Shown piece after piece: positions 1-11,179 of a stretch of DNA of 64,000 nucleotides (within the stretch, counting starts at the first letter, position 1; each line of letters opens with the position of its first letter). A program made the translations under genes and the position numbers. The DNA comes from Sthenelais limicola (Eukaryota > Annelida > Polychaeta > Phyllodocida > Sigalionidae): contig OW804098.1 in NCBI GenBank assembly GCA_942159475.1, forward strand, positions 115,308,218 to 115,372,217, read 5' to 3'. The notes beneath the pieces are model-generated. The model worked only from the letters and a program-made list of their open reading frames with translations. It was not told the origin of the DNA and searched no databases.

Positions 1-360
1 CCAATATGATTACTGACATGTTAATACATGCTTAATACTTATAACCTCATGAACATGAACATCATCATAATCGTACAAATATTGCATATCAATAATCAAA
101 TCAATATATGCAATAATTGTTAGATAATCATACATAATCACACACAACCTAATAGTAATCATTGTTATACATGCATTGCTCTGAAAACAACGTACCTAGA
201 GAGAGTTATACATAGTGCGTATTTCACTAGTGAGTTATGTGGGGTTGTCATGCGAACCAATCTGGTTTTTTTTACTAAGATTACCACTGAAATTTAAATT
301 CATGACTCGATTTGTTTCTAGTTTCATGATAGAAAGCATATATATAATGAATCTGGTAAC
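1..360. other. AT-rich sequence, nothing recognised
   Basis: No convincing reading frame, repeat or RNA is seen. The segment ends at the AACT target duplication of the element that starts at 361. Confidence 0.5.
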
Positions 361-3172
361 TACCCTATGTGCGCAAATATGGCGGCCAGTGGTCCAGAAA
401 TGGTCCGTAGGTGTGGATAAGTAGGCTCCAGCTACAGGTAGCCGCGCGTCCACACCTGTGGACACCCCCGTTACCTCTTGAGACTGGACAAGAAAGGTTG
501 TCCATTGGACGCTTCGTGTAGCCACCTTATTTTCATTTTAGGAAAACGAAAGTATAACTGCTCAGAATGTAGACTGAATGTACACTGATTAGAAGAACAT
601 ATGTAATTATTATTGCTGAGGTTGCAATGACCATGATCTTATTATTACATTTTACATAAAGGATTATCAAATAGTTTTGGGCCAATAGACGCTACATGAA
701 GCTTGTCTGGGGCGGCTCCTATAACTCACCAACGGCCAGCTTCTATAACTCACATCAACCTTTTAGTTAAATCATTCACCTCTACCTTGGCCTTCCCTGC
801 TTCTAACTTAATATAAACTTGATACTTTTGAAAAACACAGAAACGCAGAAAACCTTTGTTCTGTGTTATTTCTATCATGTATTCGATTATAAAAATAAAA
901 ACAAGGTGATCCATTAGAGGCTAAATTATCCACCTTATTTTCATTGAATATGTGTACTCTAGAATGTACATTGCATTGAGACCAATTAAAATCAAATATG
1001 TATATTTGCTGCATCTGAGGCTACTATCACAATGATTTTATTATATATTTGTATATGAATGATTGGAATAAAATTCTGGGATAGCAGTGGTTACATGAAG
1101 CGTTCCTTTGCAGGCTTCACAAAGCCTGCTAATACAGGCTAACTGTACACATAATTGGCACCGGAAATAAGTGATCATGTGACCTAACGAATATTTTTAA
1201 ACAACAATGCGAAAATGGAACCTGGAATTGATACACAAGGCTACACATAATTAGGGAATCTTCTATTCATATCTGGTGAGTATCTTTCTGATGTCTATAT
1301 AATTAGTTTCCTAAGATATATAGTCAACGAATGAGCTAGGAATGTACATGATCTAAGGTACACTCACATCACAATAGGTTGTTTTGCTGTGGGTAAATTA
1401 CAGGTTCAAAACGGCAGTGATACACAAACAACTCTAATCATACTGATTGAGTGCAATTGAAATAAGTATACGTCATAATGTTTGTCTGTTCTTGATTGTT
1501 TACCTATGGTAGTCGCATAATTAACAGAGAGCTGCCGCCCACCCCCTATGAAACCTCAACACCTCTGCCGGAGGTAACAGCAGGAGAGTCCGCCGACCCC
1601 CACATCCCCTACTCCCCTATATATTTTCCTAAGTGACTTATTCACAAGATCCCTTTGTAGCGCTACTATAAATACTTAGTATCCCAGTCAAAACATCCTA
1701 CCTATCAGTCATGCACAAAAGAGGATGATGCATTGATTTATGGGTTGGATGGTACCCAGATATACTTAATATCTCACCTCGAAATAGGGTAATAATCCTG
1801 AGAATCCGGGATCAAAGTTCATCTTTGTATCCAGTAGTAGGCTAATATTTATTTTCCTCATAGTAATTGATAGTAATCCTTATTTCGTCAATGAAATTCC
1901 CCCTCACATTAAGGTAGGAATGTGCACCCACCTTCATTGGTGCTCCTATACACACAGAATGAATAATAAAAAGAGCTATGGCTTTCTAAGGTGTCAAATA
2001 GATACCACCCCCCATCCCTGCCCATTGACATGCCTAGCTCAATACCTGAGCGAAAGTTTCAGTAGGTGTGAAATACACAGCATAGCTCTTAATAGTGGAT
2101 TCGCACAGATATATTTTGCACACAAAAGGCTTACTTCATGTCAAGATTCTTCCCATATGATAATGTGGCTATATGTAATTCTCCCAGGCCGGGCAGCATT
2201 TGATTTCAGGAGGCCATTTATGTTTAGAAAAAAATAAAATTTGTTGAATCTCTTCAAACTTTGGGGTACATATATAGCAGGGAATATTAGCATAATGCAG
2301 ACTAAGTTTGGGACGACTGTGGCAGATATCTGGATTCCTACATCTATGTTTCAGATACTCTCAAGGATCACTATCATTTTGGGAAGCAAAGAATTCACTT
2401 GTCTTATATACTTTAAACCTATATTATAACACTATCATATATAAATAGCAATTAGTTTAAGTGATAGGTATGTGATATGTGCACATGCTCTTTAGTTGAA
2501 TCAAGTCACTGTCATCTTTACTGTCATATTTATACCATTATATTGCAGATCCCTTCTGGTGATATTACCCACTGCAGCAACAGAATCGATGCCAGGAAAT
2601 CAAGTTATGTAGAAGAAAAATCAAGAACATGTATCGAAAATAGTCATTGCTGAATAGAATTATTTCTATTTTATTCCTTAATTTAACTTGGACAACTATG
2701 TACTGTTGGTATTATTATGATGTATCACAGGAAAAAGATTACTTTCATTGTTTATAGAGGAGTTCTATATATATTGTACATTGATATCAACCGCAATAAA
2801 GAGGACTACACAATATTATTTCTGTGTTATCTGCTTTCTTCAACATTTTGTATCCAGGGCAGTACAAATGTTTACATATTCTAAATGGCAGAGATAGTCG
2901 AAATACTTAGTCCCAACCCCTAAACCAAAATAAGGGTAGCTATAAATACCCTTAGCTATATTGAGTGTTCAAAAGACAGCCGTTGCTACACGTCCATGGA
3001 CGGCTATATGTAGCGCCCATGGACGGCTCAATGTAGCGTCCCATGGGCGGCTACAGTAACACACCTGTAGCTGCGCAACTGGTTACGTTTGGCCATGGTG
3101 AAAGACGGCCGTGGTAGGCTTCAGTAAGCCTCCTTTGGAAAGCTAACCACTGGCTTGTGCACATAGGGTAAC
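361..3172. mobile_element. 2.8-kb TIR element, ACCCTATGTGCGCAA family, long form
   Basis: The left end ACCCTATGTGCGCAA matches, inverted, the right end TTGTGCACATAGGGT. Both ends are flanked by AACT (357-360 and 3173-3176), a 4-bp target duplication. The outer 175 bp (361-535) and inner-right 270 bp (2900-3172) match the two halves of the shorter element at 30941-31469. The middle 2.3 kb is unique here and holds no long ORF, so this copy is either a decayed longer relative or a short element expanded by insertion. A donor-like CTG|GTGAGTA at 1274/1275 and an acceptor-like ATTGCAG|ATC at 2548/2549, followed by an AATAAA at about 2796, hint at a transcribed unit inside. That part is weak. Confidence 0.7.
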
Positions 3173-3311
3173 TCGTTGGCTTCATCCCCTTAGAATATTT
3201 CACTGGTTGCTACACAACTCGTGTAATATTCACGCTCCTTCAACCAACTTGTTAGTTAACTTTTATATAGACAAATGATGGACCTCCTCCTGAGTGAGAA
3301 AGCACTTTCAC

Positions 3312-3483
3312 CTGTCAGTACCAGGATATCATCTTCATTGATCCAAGGGTTAATTAGTCTCTTCAGAGTCTGGTAGCCTAGCAGAGTGTTGCGGATATCT
3401 AGTTCTTTGATGGGAGTTGTATCATGTTGGAAGCCCAGGAGTCTCTCTAGACGTGCACGCAGTGTGAGTTTATAATCAGACAC
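3312..3483 (-). CDS. Candidate internal exon of unknown host gene
   Basis: On the minus strand the open frame begins just after an AG (3484-3485) and reaches a very good donor, CAG|GTGAAAG, at 3312/3311. That makes a 172-nt exon of 57 codons plus one base. The peptide begins SDYKLTLRARLERLLGF and has ordinary globular composition with no low complexity. Against it, the acceptor lacks a pyrimidine tract, and a segmental repeat begins at about the same base (3484), so the boundary may be a rearrangement point. The product is not recognised. It could also be a decayed transposon ORF. Confidence 0.3.
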
Positions 3484-3503
3484 CTGCTCCCCACCAATAA
3501 TTT

Positions 3504-3623
3504 ACACTTGGTTCTCACCTGGAAAAATAATTAAGAAACAGTTAAGCCAGGGTTCTACTGCCATGCTACTTCTCCTGCTACTTCTCCCGCTACTACTCCC
3601 GTTTCTTTGGTCCCGCTACTTTA
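3504..3623 (+). repeat. Direct duplication, copy 1 (partner 4095-4214)
   Basis: About 120 bp is nearly identical at an offset of 591 bp. It covers the left half of the foldback element at 3543-3747 plus its left flank. Confidence 0.85.
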
Positions 3624-3747
3624 GAAGTATTCATTTCAAATCAAAGCAGCTGCCTCCCGTTACTTGCTCCTGCTTCTAAAAGTAGCGGGACCAAAGAAAC
3701 AGGAGTATTAGCGGGAGAAGTAGCACAGCAGTGGAACCCAGGCTTTA
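3543..3747. mobile_element. Foldback element, CTACTTCTCC-rich arms (family G)
   Basis: The left end TAAGCCAGGGTTCTACTGC is the near-inverse of the right end GCAGTGGAACCCAGGCTTTA. The arms continue inwards as CTACTTCTCCTGCTACTTCTC-type repeats and pair over most of the 205 bp. The larger element at 13080-13930 has the same kind of ends. Confidence 0.65.
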
Positions 3748-3774
3748 CATTGATTGATTGGTTGTATTGTATGT

Positions 3775-4071
3775 CGCTCTTTTATATTTCCAGAGCACAT
3801 AACAAGCAAAGTTAAAGCGAAACCAGAGTGGTGCAATAGAATCAGTTACTGCTGTCACGACCACAAATCACACCTTTTTGATTACATATGATTACATAAT
3901 ATTGTATAACATTATTTAAGTCTCATTTGATCTTATATACATTTATTGCCTAACATTGTGCAACATTAATCAATGGCATTAATTACCCATCTCTCTATTA
4001 TGCATCATTACTCATAATATATCTATGGTAATATCGCACCTACACACAAGGGGGAGCCAGGGGTCAGACTG
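3775..4071 (+). repeat. 297-bp duplication, copy 1 (partner 5156-5452)
   Basis: Near-identical to 5156-5452 at a constant offset of 1381 bp, with only a few substitutions. The partner lies inside the TAA-flanked foldback element 5113-6154, so this copy is a displaced fragment of that element. Confidence 0.9.
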
Positions 4072-4094
4072 CTGCCCACCGATAAGGGAATTGT

Positions 4095-4256
4095 ACACTT
4101 GGTTCTCACCTGGAAAAATAATTAAGAAACAGTTAAGCCAGGGTTCTACTGCCATGCTACTTCTCCTGCTACTTCTCCCGCTACTACTCCCGTTTCTTTG
4201 GTCCCGCTACTTTAAGCAGTGGAACCCAGGCTTTACATTGATTGATTGGTTGTATT
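4095..4256 (+). repeat. Deleted copy of the 3504-3768 segment
   Basis: 4095-4214 matches 3504-3623, and 4215-4256 matches 3727-3768. The segment was therefore duplicated together with its flanks, and this copy lost the 103 bp corresponding to 3624-3726, most of the right arm of the foldback. Confidence 0.8.
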
Positions 4257-4555
4257 CTTTATTTTGTTTCCAAAATCGGTTGTCCATTTCTGATTCTGAT
4301 TTTTCAGGTAAGTTAACCTGTATTTAAATGTATGTGACAATTAAAGTACCTGCTTAATTATGATAGTGATATGTATTTAAATTTTGAGATGGGTAAAGAT
4401 TACAAGAAAAGTATTAGAAAGATACTTTGGAATCAATGAAATTGCTTAAATATGCATGTACGATCAAATATATTGCAACACAATTATTAGTTTAATTGTT
4501 AATAATACAAAATGTTTTTTTCTGTCAACGTGATGTGACAGCCTTTTTTATTATA

Positions 4556-4830
4556 GCTCACTCTCTCTTGACAGCTATCTCTCTCCCTCCTTTCTCTCTC
4601 TCTCTGCCACACTCTCTCTCTCTCTCCTTCTTTATCCCCCTCTTTCCCTCCCTCTTTTCCTCCCTCTCTCTCCTTCTCTCCCTCTCTTTTTCCCTCTCTC
4701 TCTCCCTCTCTCTCTCCCTCTCTCCCATTCTCCCTCTCTCTCTCTCCCTCTTTCTCCCTCCCCCTCTCCCTCTCTCTCCACTTGACTCTCGCCTCCCTCC
4801 CTCTCACTCTCCCTCTCCCTCTCGCAATTG
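4556..4830. repeat. Polypyrimidine (CT/CCCT)n low-complexity tract
   Basis: About 270 bp is almost pure C and T on the + strand. The long frames on both strands here are low-complexity artefacts. Confidence 0.9.
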
Positions 4831-5155
4831 TGTTTAATATACTTACTGTGACGCCTCTTGCTTTGTTATAAACCAATCTAATGAACGAAATGAAGAGAAG
4901 CCACCTTTAAGGCGTAGACTGAGGTAACTCTCCCACAGTGTAATGTTCTAGATATATAACCAGGGTCTCATTCCTTCAAATGAATGACTGGACCCATTCT
5001 TTGATTTCTTTAATAAACGAACAGGCTCCATAGCTCTAGCAGACATATTGTCTCAAACCTTCAACAGTAATACTACGAAATTTAAAGTGGTTGAATGATT
5101 AAAAATCAGTAAAGGTGCGATTCCACTGGATCGCTCTTTTGGGCCGCTCATGTGC

Positions 5156-5452
5156 CGCTCTTTTATATTTCCAGAGCACATAACAAGCAAAGTTAAAGCG
5201 AAACCAGAGTAGTGCAATAGAATCAGTTACTGCTGTCACGACCACAAATCACACCTTTTTGATTACATATGATTACATAATATTGTATAACATTACTCAA
5301 GTCTCATTTGATCTTATATACATTTATTGCCTAACATTGTGCAACATTAATCAATGGCATTGATTACCCATCTCTCTATTATGCATCATTACTCATAATA
5401 TATGTATGGTAATATCGCACCTACACACAAGGGGGAGCCAGGGGTCAGACTG
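5156..5452 (+). repeat. 297-bp duplication, copy 2 (partner 3775-4071)
   Basis: See the partner copy. Similarity stops abruptly at 5452, where the candidate LTR begins. Confidence 0.9.
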
Positions 5453-5453
5453 G

Positions 5454-5732
5454 TGTGACGTCACCACTGACCCACCCCCTCAGGTCACGGACAGTGAACC
5501 AACTAACACCACCTGATTGGTTGCCTAATGAGGCACCTGCAAGGTGATTGGTTAAGGCCTGTCATTGGTTAATTACTCAAGAGATGTAAATATGTACCAC
5601 ATGATTCCTTCCGATTGGAGGAATATGTAATTAATGCGCATGCGCAATGGGCTTCATGGTCAACTGACCAGCTGTATAAATTAAGCTGAATAAATGAGAT
5701 TCATTAGTCTAGAAACGGGACTACGTTGTTAC
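5454..5732 (+). promoter_or_regulatory. Candidate solo LTR or compact promoter
   Basis: The 279-bp block starts TGTGACGTCACC and ends GTTGTTACA, the TG...CA ends of an LTR. In order it holds a CRE-like TGACGTCA, several CCAAT boxes in ATTGG orientation (about 5517, 5550, 5574, 5614), an NRF1-like TGCGCATGCGCA at about 5635, TATAAATT at about 5674, and AATAAATGAG at about 5689. That order fits U3 (CCAAT, TATA), R (polyadenylation signal), U5. No clear target duplication, primer-binding site or internal region is seen, so a cellular promoter remains possible. Confidence 0.4.
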
Positions 5733-6384
5733 ATATTATTATTATTATTATTAATATTCATATAGGCTATCCTCTAGCCTGGCTTCGCCTGAACATACCT
5801 CTACTCTACCTGACTGATAGTATAGCAGTCATATCACTGCGCTCTAAATACGCTTTTAAAATATGACGTTGGTGCTCATTTTGGACGTTGGCTAATATCT
5901 GTTGTGTTTGATTTGAGCGCAACTACACGCCGCCCTTTATGCCTGTTAAAGTAGCAGACAAAAGTGCAGTGAGAGTGCACCAACACATTTGCTATTTATT
6001 TCATAAAGAAACAAGCAGACCAGTAGAATCACTCTGTGCTTGTCTTGTGCTAAAAATGTTAGCGGACTAAGAGCGAAATAAAAGCACACTATAAACAAGC
6101 GTAGCAAGAGCGGACCATGAGCACATATACAAGCAATCCAGTGGAATCGCACCTTAATTGTTCTCTCATGGTGCAATATGGCACCAGGGGGAGTCATTGA
6201 TCCTTGCTCACCTACATACCCCACCTATCTACAAACCCTAAAACCCTCTACTACCTCTTCCACCTTTTCTCTCCTTCCTTCTCACTCTGTCCTCGCTTTC
6301 CCTCTAAGCAGGACCTAACAAATTAACAAATAGATTAATGATGAAATGTCTTGGAACTTGTTCAGCTTAATCGTAATTGTGATG

Positions 6385-7203
6385 TGTTACAGGAAAATGA
6401 GTCACAAGTTGCAAACAATTGATTTTGGGATATCATCATATTTGAAAAGATGGGATGAAGCGGATTCCAATGATAGTAAACAGTAGGATATCTATAAGTA
6501 CTTCTATATTTAAAGTTTGATATTTAAAAAAAAAATTGCAATATTTCTTGGTGAACATTTACTAGCAGAGAAGCTGAATATACTCTATATGGGTCAGATT
6601 TTCAGAAAATCGGCAGCTGTACACATTGAGTAAATTCTGCTAAATTGGGCTGCAATTTGGTCAATACTTGGTAAATTCGAGTATATTCGGCATTGCATTG
6701 ATTCTAGCAATCTGTTTGGTTAGGTTGAACTGCATTTTGAACTCTATTTTCGTCTGAAATTTGAGTTATTTGAGAAGATTGGCGAAGTTAAATTGTACAA
6801 TTTCTGAAAATCTGACCCATATGTTGACCTTACAAATGCATGCATTCAAACACAAATACACTAAACAAGAGAATAGCACTAGAAAGTCACAGTCGAGTGA
6901 CCGCCCCAAGTTCATTCATCGAGTACAAAAAACGAATTTTGATCCTCGACTGAAGCGTTCAGCGCCTGAACGCGGGAAGCCCTTGGTTATGGTAAACAAA
7001 CAGTCAGGTGTTGGGGCAATGAATATATAATAAATTATATATCAAGGGAACATATAAGGATAAATAGTAGCTACACTGTCTTGAAATGTGATACTTGCAG
7101 TCATGCTACTACAACAAGCGCGAAACTGGCAAAAGGATCTTGTGGATAAATTACTTCGAAAAATATCAATTTTGCAACTTGTGACTCATTTTTCCGGAAC
7201 ACA
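6385..7203 (-). mobile_element. Family B MITE interrupted by a family A MITE and another insert
   Basis: Begins with the family B end (GTGATGTGTTACAGGAAAATG) and ends with its inverse (GACTCATTTTTCCGGAACAC). A family A element sits at 6591-6818, and about 200 bp of unrelated sequence lies at about 6865-7065. Confidence 0.7.
6591..6818 (+). mobile_element. Family A MITE, subfamily 1
   Basis: TIR GGGTCAGATTTTCAGAAAAT and its inverse. ATAT flanks both ends. Inserted in family B. Confidence 0.85.
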
Positions 7204-7340
7204 TTCAATTCAATTCAATTTAATCCAATTGAAATATTCTTTATTGTCATATCTTTACAAACAATGGTTGGTCATATCTGGCATGCCAGCTCTTCCAATG
7301 AATGCCTCAATTACATTATTTTGGCGACAATATATAGAAT
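7204..7340 (-). repeat. Candidate LINE 3' end, antisense, with (CAATT)n tail
   Basis: Short CAATT-type repeats are followed by TCTTTATTGTCATATC. Similar (TTGAAT/CAATT)n plus TTTATT blocks occur at about 11185, 14650, 33983 and 40015. This fits 5'-truncated non-LTR retrotransposon tails, but no RT sequence supports it. Confidence 0.3.
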
Positions 7341-7578
7341 AACAATGAAAATAACAACAAGTAAGCTATCACATCATCACTCAATGAAGAGGACGATAAG
7401 CGATACAGACAGTAAGACAAGATAACCAGGTCCACAGTGCTGAGAAGCAGCCATGTTGACAACAACATTATCAGAAGGTCATTGCCCCTAACTGACAACA
7501 CCTTAATACAGTGATGCCTTAACATAATGATGATTTGATGGCTCACGGCCAATTCATAGGTAGGTGTGTTGAGTATAT

Positions 7579-7813
7579 GGGTCAGATGTTCAGAAAATGT
7601 ACAATTCACCTTCACCAATGCTCTCAAATAACCCAAATTTCAGACAAAAATATAGTTCAAAATACAGTTCACCCTAACCAAACAGATTGCCAGTATCAAT
7701 GCAATGCCGAATATACTCAAATTTACCCAGTATTGACCAAATTGCAGCCTAATTTAGCAGAATTTCCTAAATGTGTAGAGCTGCAAATTGTACATTTTCT
7801 GAAAATCTGACCC
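7579..7813 (-). mobile_element. Family A MITE, subfamily 1
   Basis: Full TIRs; ATAT duplication on both sides. Confidence 0.85.
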
Positions 7814-7833
7814 ATATTCGCATGGATAGGATT

Positions 7834-7995
7834 AGGGACTGTTCATAATTAATCACTGGGGGGAGAGGAAAATTTGTGAAAAGTTCTTGTGCATAATTGT
7901 ATGACCGGCCCCCCCTTAAAGTCTTGTGCAAAATTGCTTGCCCCCCTTAAAAGTTTGTGCAAAATGTCATGACCCCCCCCCCTTCAACCACACTT
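7834..7995 (+). repeat. Partial AGGGACTGTTCATAATTAA element (family H)
   Basis: The left end matches the end of the complete element at 33838-34416. It then shows the same alternation of C-runs with TTGTGCAAAAT-type motifs. Confidence 0.55.
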
Positions 7996-8287
7996 TAGGA
8001 GCTAGGAGGTTTTCAGTATATTTCTTCATATAAGCGTGTTTGTCATCTATCTTGTAAGCAACAGGTTTTAAATCATTCCATCTCGTTTTTCACATCATAA
8101 TTATATAGAATATGTATGGCAATACCTGAAGTACAGATAACCAGGATTTTCATTCAAGATATATATCTTGAATATATGTCTTGAGTTTTTAGTATAGGTT
8201 TGCATAAATGCATTATTTCTTGGGGGATTATGAGATATAATTCTTTTTCATTTCATCAGAGAATCGATTTTATGAAGGTTTTCAGTC

Positions 8288-8412
8288 AAAGGTCGACCTT
8301 ACTCTTGACAATGAGTAACATATGGTTTCCTCACAACACTAAATATACTGCACAATCAGCCTGCAGTCGAGCATTGTTTCATGCAGTAGAAATCAACCAT
8401 ACTATAAATCAA
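8288..8412 (+). repeat. Direct repeat, copy 1 (partner 8684-8812)
   Basis: About 125 bp of shared sequence around ACTGCACAATCAGCCTGCAG and TTGTTTCATGCAGTA, diverged by scattered substitutions. Confidence 0.7.
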
Positions 8413-8683
8413 ATGTGTCGGTAGAAATTGATTGTGGTATATCGTTATGCCGGTGGGGATACTGATAGTTTTGATAGGGTGGTGGAAATCAAACCCTCAG
8501 TGTTTTGTGATTGTTATTTTATTATCACAAGCTTTCGGGTGACTTACCCTTCATCAGCTACATTGCAATAATCAGGTTCTATAAGTGTACAAATATGTAG
8601 CGGTGGCCCTAGTGACTGTCCGCACTAAATGGGGGGGGGGGGGCTTGTTTACTGGCCGCAGTAAAAAAAATATTTTTAAATCA

Positions 8684-8812
8684 AATGGTTGACCTTGCTC
8701 TTGAAACTGAATGTTATATGGTTTCCTGACAAATCTAAATACTGCACAATCAGCCTGCAGTTCAGCATTGTTTCATGCAGTACGAATCAAAGATGCTATA
8801 AACAATATTAAG
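8684..8812 (+). repeat. Direct repeat, copy 2 (partner 8288-8412)
   Basis: See copy 1. A run of 14 or more G lies just upstream at about 8630. Confidence 0.7.
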
Positions 8813-8906
8813 TGCCTGTATCCACTTGTCTTCAATTTGTAGTCTTTTGGGGAGGGTTTTCGAGAGCCTTGATCTAATATTTGTTCTATTGGATAAATCA
8901 CTATGT

Positions 8907-9140
8907 AAGTCAGATCTTCAGAAAATGTACAATTTGCCTTCACCCATCCTCTCAAATAACCCGCATTAAAGACAAAAATGAGCTTTAAAATGCAGTTTAA
9001 AATAACATAACAGATACTTTAAATCAATGCGATACCAAATATACTCAGATAAACCTGGTATTCATCATTTTCTGCCTAATTTAGGAAAATTACCTAAATG
9101 TGTAGAGCTGCCAATTGTACATTTTCTGAAAATCTGACCC
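8907..9140 (-). mobile_element. Family A MITE, subfamily 2
   Basis: The left terminus is mutated to AAGTCAG and the right is CTGACCC. About 50 bp of another family A left end lies at 9171-9222 and a right-end fragment at 9655-9701. Confidence 0.75.
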
Positions 9141-9432
9141 ATATCTTCCTCCACATTAGGGTATACATCGATCAGATCTTCAGAAAATGTACAATTGTCA
9201 GATCTACACATTTCTGCTAAAGGATGGTTCATGTTCACCGTGCTCCAAACCTCGTACCGCAAGTGATTATTAGAGATACTTTGACTGGCGAGGACCTCTA
9301 GGAAGTGATTATGTTATTATTTCCGTTGTGATCTAGATTCATAGCCTCTGCAATCCAGAAGAAATTAATAATCAAGACACTACAATATCATGTAATTATT
9401 TTCTGATGACGTAAGGGAAACCTCATTAAATA

Positions 9433-9650
9433 GGCGACTCCACTAGAGAGAAAACCGGCGCCAACAAATTTTGTTGTTGCCCACTGATTTGTTGCAACAA
9501 ATATCCATACAAAAACAACAGTTTCTAGAGAATATGGCAACACTTCTGACACTCCTCCATTTGCGTTTTCATTGCAAACATGAAATGAACTGATGTTATT
9601 GGGCAACACAAAACTTGTCTCCTCCATTTTTCCTCTAGTGGAGTTCCACT
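9433..9650 (-). mobile_element. Family D element (GGCGACTCCACTAGAG)
   Basis: Ends GGCGACTCCACTAGAG and CTCTAGTGGAGTTCCACT are inverted, flanked by ATA on both sides (9430-9432, 9651-9653). The interior matches 29802-30011 in the opposite orientation. Confidence 0.7.
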
Positions 9651-9701
9651 ATAAGATTGGGAAGGTGAATTGTACACATTCTGAAAATCTGACCCATATC
9701 T

Positions 9702-10196
9702 GTGTCAACTAATGAGGTACTCGCAATAATTCAGTCAGACCATCTTGCAGTACTTCAGATTCAAAATCATATCGTTGTTGTTGCCGGTTCCAAGATTAAA
9801 ATCTAATGTTCATTAAGAATACTCCCCTGTAGTACCTCAAATTCAATTCCATCCAGGATATGATTACGTTCTCAATTTCCTAATAGATGTAGATTGGAAA
9901 ACACTTTATAATCCTTTAGAATTATTATGTTATCTGCATGGGATCTGATTTCATATTTTTAGCCCGGTGCAAGATGGGATAGAAAGGCTTTTCTGAAACT
10001 CAATTTAGCCGGTCACAATAAAATCAATATTTTGACCTAAGCAGACCCCCGCCCCCCCCCCCCCCCCCTCGGCTTGGCTGGCGAGCAAACTAGTACAAGC
10101 GCTCTAGTCAATTTAATTTCCTACCACACTCTAGTTTATTGGAGGTTTCTGATTGAAGGTTATTGAAGGGATTCCCCCCTTTTTCTTGGCTTTATA
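9702..10196. other. No gene seen; contains an 18-bp or longer C run
   Basis: AT-rich sequence with a poly-C run at about 10050-10067. No supported gene. Confidence 0.5.
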
Positions 10197-10605
10197 TGTG
10201 ATGTGTTTCAGGAAAATGAGTCATAAGTAGCAAAATTGATATTTTTCAAAGTGTTTTTTTACAAGATCACATCATTGGAATGTTCTGAATTTTGGAGGGT
10301 TTATCACTTATAGCTGTATCAATTAATGTATCAAATTTCAGGACAATCTATGTAATATATCTTTTCGTTTTAAGGGTCCTCATAAGGACTACATTGAGTT
10401 ACTTTACTGTTTATTAACCCCCAGAAATATTGGAAACTTTTTTTTTCAAAAACTAAAATATCAAACTTAAAATTTAGAAATACTAATTAGATAATTAGAC
10501 CGTTTACTATCATTGGAATCGCCTTGATCTCATCTTTTCAAATTTAATGGTATCTCAAAATCTATTTTTTGCGACTTATGACTCATTTTCCTGAAACACA
10601 TCACA
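10197..10605 (+). mobile_element. Family B MITE, complete reference copy
   Basis: 409 bp with long TIRs TGTGATGTGTTTCAGGAAAA / TTTTCCTGAAACACATCACA, flanked by TA on both sides as in Tc1/mariner-type insertions. No coding capacity. Confidence 0.85.
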
Positions 10606-10732
10606 TATTAGTTATGTAAAATTTCTTTGAGACTGCTTCTTGAAGGGATATACACGAAGGAGTGTATAAACTGATTTTCTGCCTTTTCCGATGAGGCCCA
10701 ATGTTAATTTGCTGTTGTTGCTTTGTGTATTT

Positions 10733-11130
10733 GAGATGTGTTTCAGGAAAATGAGTCATAAGTCGCAAAAAAAAGATTTTGAGATATCACCATATTTGAA
10801 AAGATGAGATCAAGCTGATTCTAATGATAGTAAACAGTCTAATAATCTAATAAATATTTCTAGATTTTAAGTTTGATATTTTCGTTTTTGAAAAAAATGT
10901 TTCCAATATTCCTAGGGGTGAATAAACAGTAAAATAAGTAAATGTAATCCATATGAGGACCTTCAAAACGAAAGGATATATTACATAGATTGTCCTGAAA
11001 TCTGATACACCGATTGATATAGCTATAAGTGATCAACCCACCAAAAAATATAACATTCCAATAATCTGAACTTGTGAAAAATCACTTTGAAAAATATCAA
11101 TTTTGCGACTTATGACTCATTTTCCTGAAA
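10733..11130 (-). mobile_element. Family B MITE, right tip lost
   Basis: GATGTGTTTCAGGAAAATGA end present. The other end stops at TTTTCCTGAAA. Confidence 0.75.
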
Positions 11131-11179
11131 TTTATGTCAACATTTCAATCTTCCCTAGCGGATAGCAACAGTTTTTCTT

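Larger units (their letters stand above)
5113..6154. mobile_element. 1.04-kb foldback/TIR element with TAA target duplication
   Basis: Left end AGGTGCGATTCCACTGGAT is inverted at the right end ATCCAGTGGAATCGCACCT, and TAA flanks both sides (5110-5112, 6155-6157). Imperfect pairing continues inwards for about 75 bp. A 3-bp TAA duplication is what PIF/Harbinger transposases leave, but no transposase frame is present. The middle contains the 297-bp duplicated block and a possible solo LTR. Confidence 0.65.

Noticed and set aside
1920..2237. 105-codon frame inside the 361-3172 element
   Set aside because: Examined as a possible transposase remnant, but no DDE-like or zinc-finger pattern is visible.
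4496..4876. Long overlapping frames on both strands (113 and 125 codons)
   Set aside because: They translate a polypyrimidine tract into Ser/Leu/Pro or Arg/Glu repeats. No protein-like composition.
9388..9627. 79-codon minus frame
   Set aside because: Falls almost entirely inside the family D transposon, and its relative at 29802 does not keep the frame.
10050..10067. Long homopolymer C run as a functional site
   Set aside because: Similar C/G runs occur at several places (8630, 25642, 33951, 46396) and look like ordinary slippage tracts.
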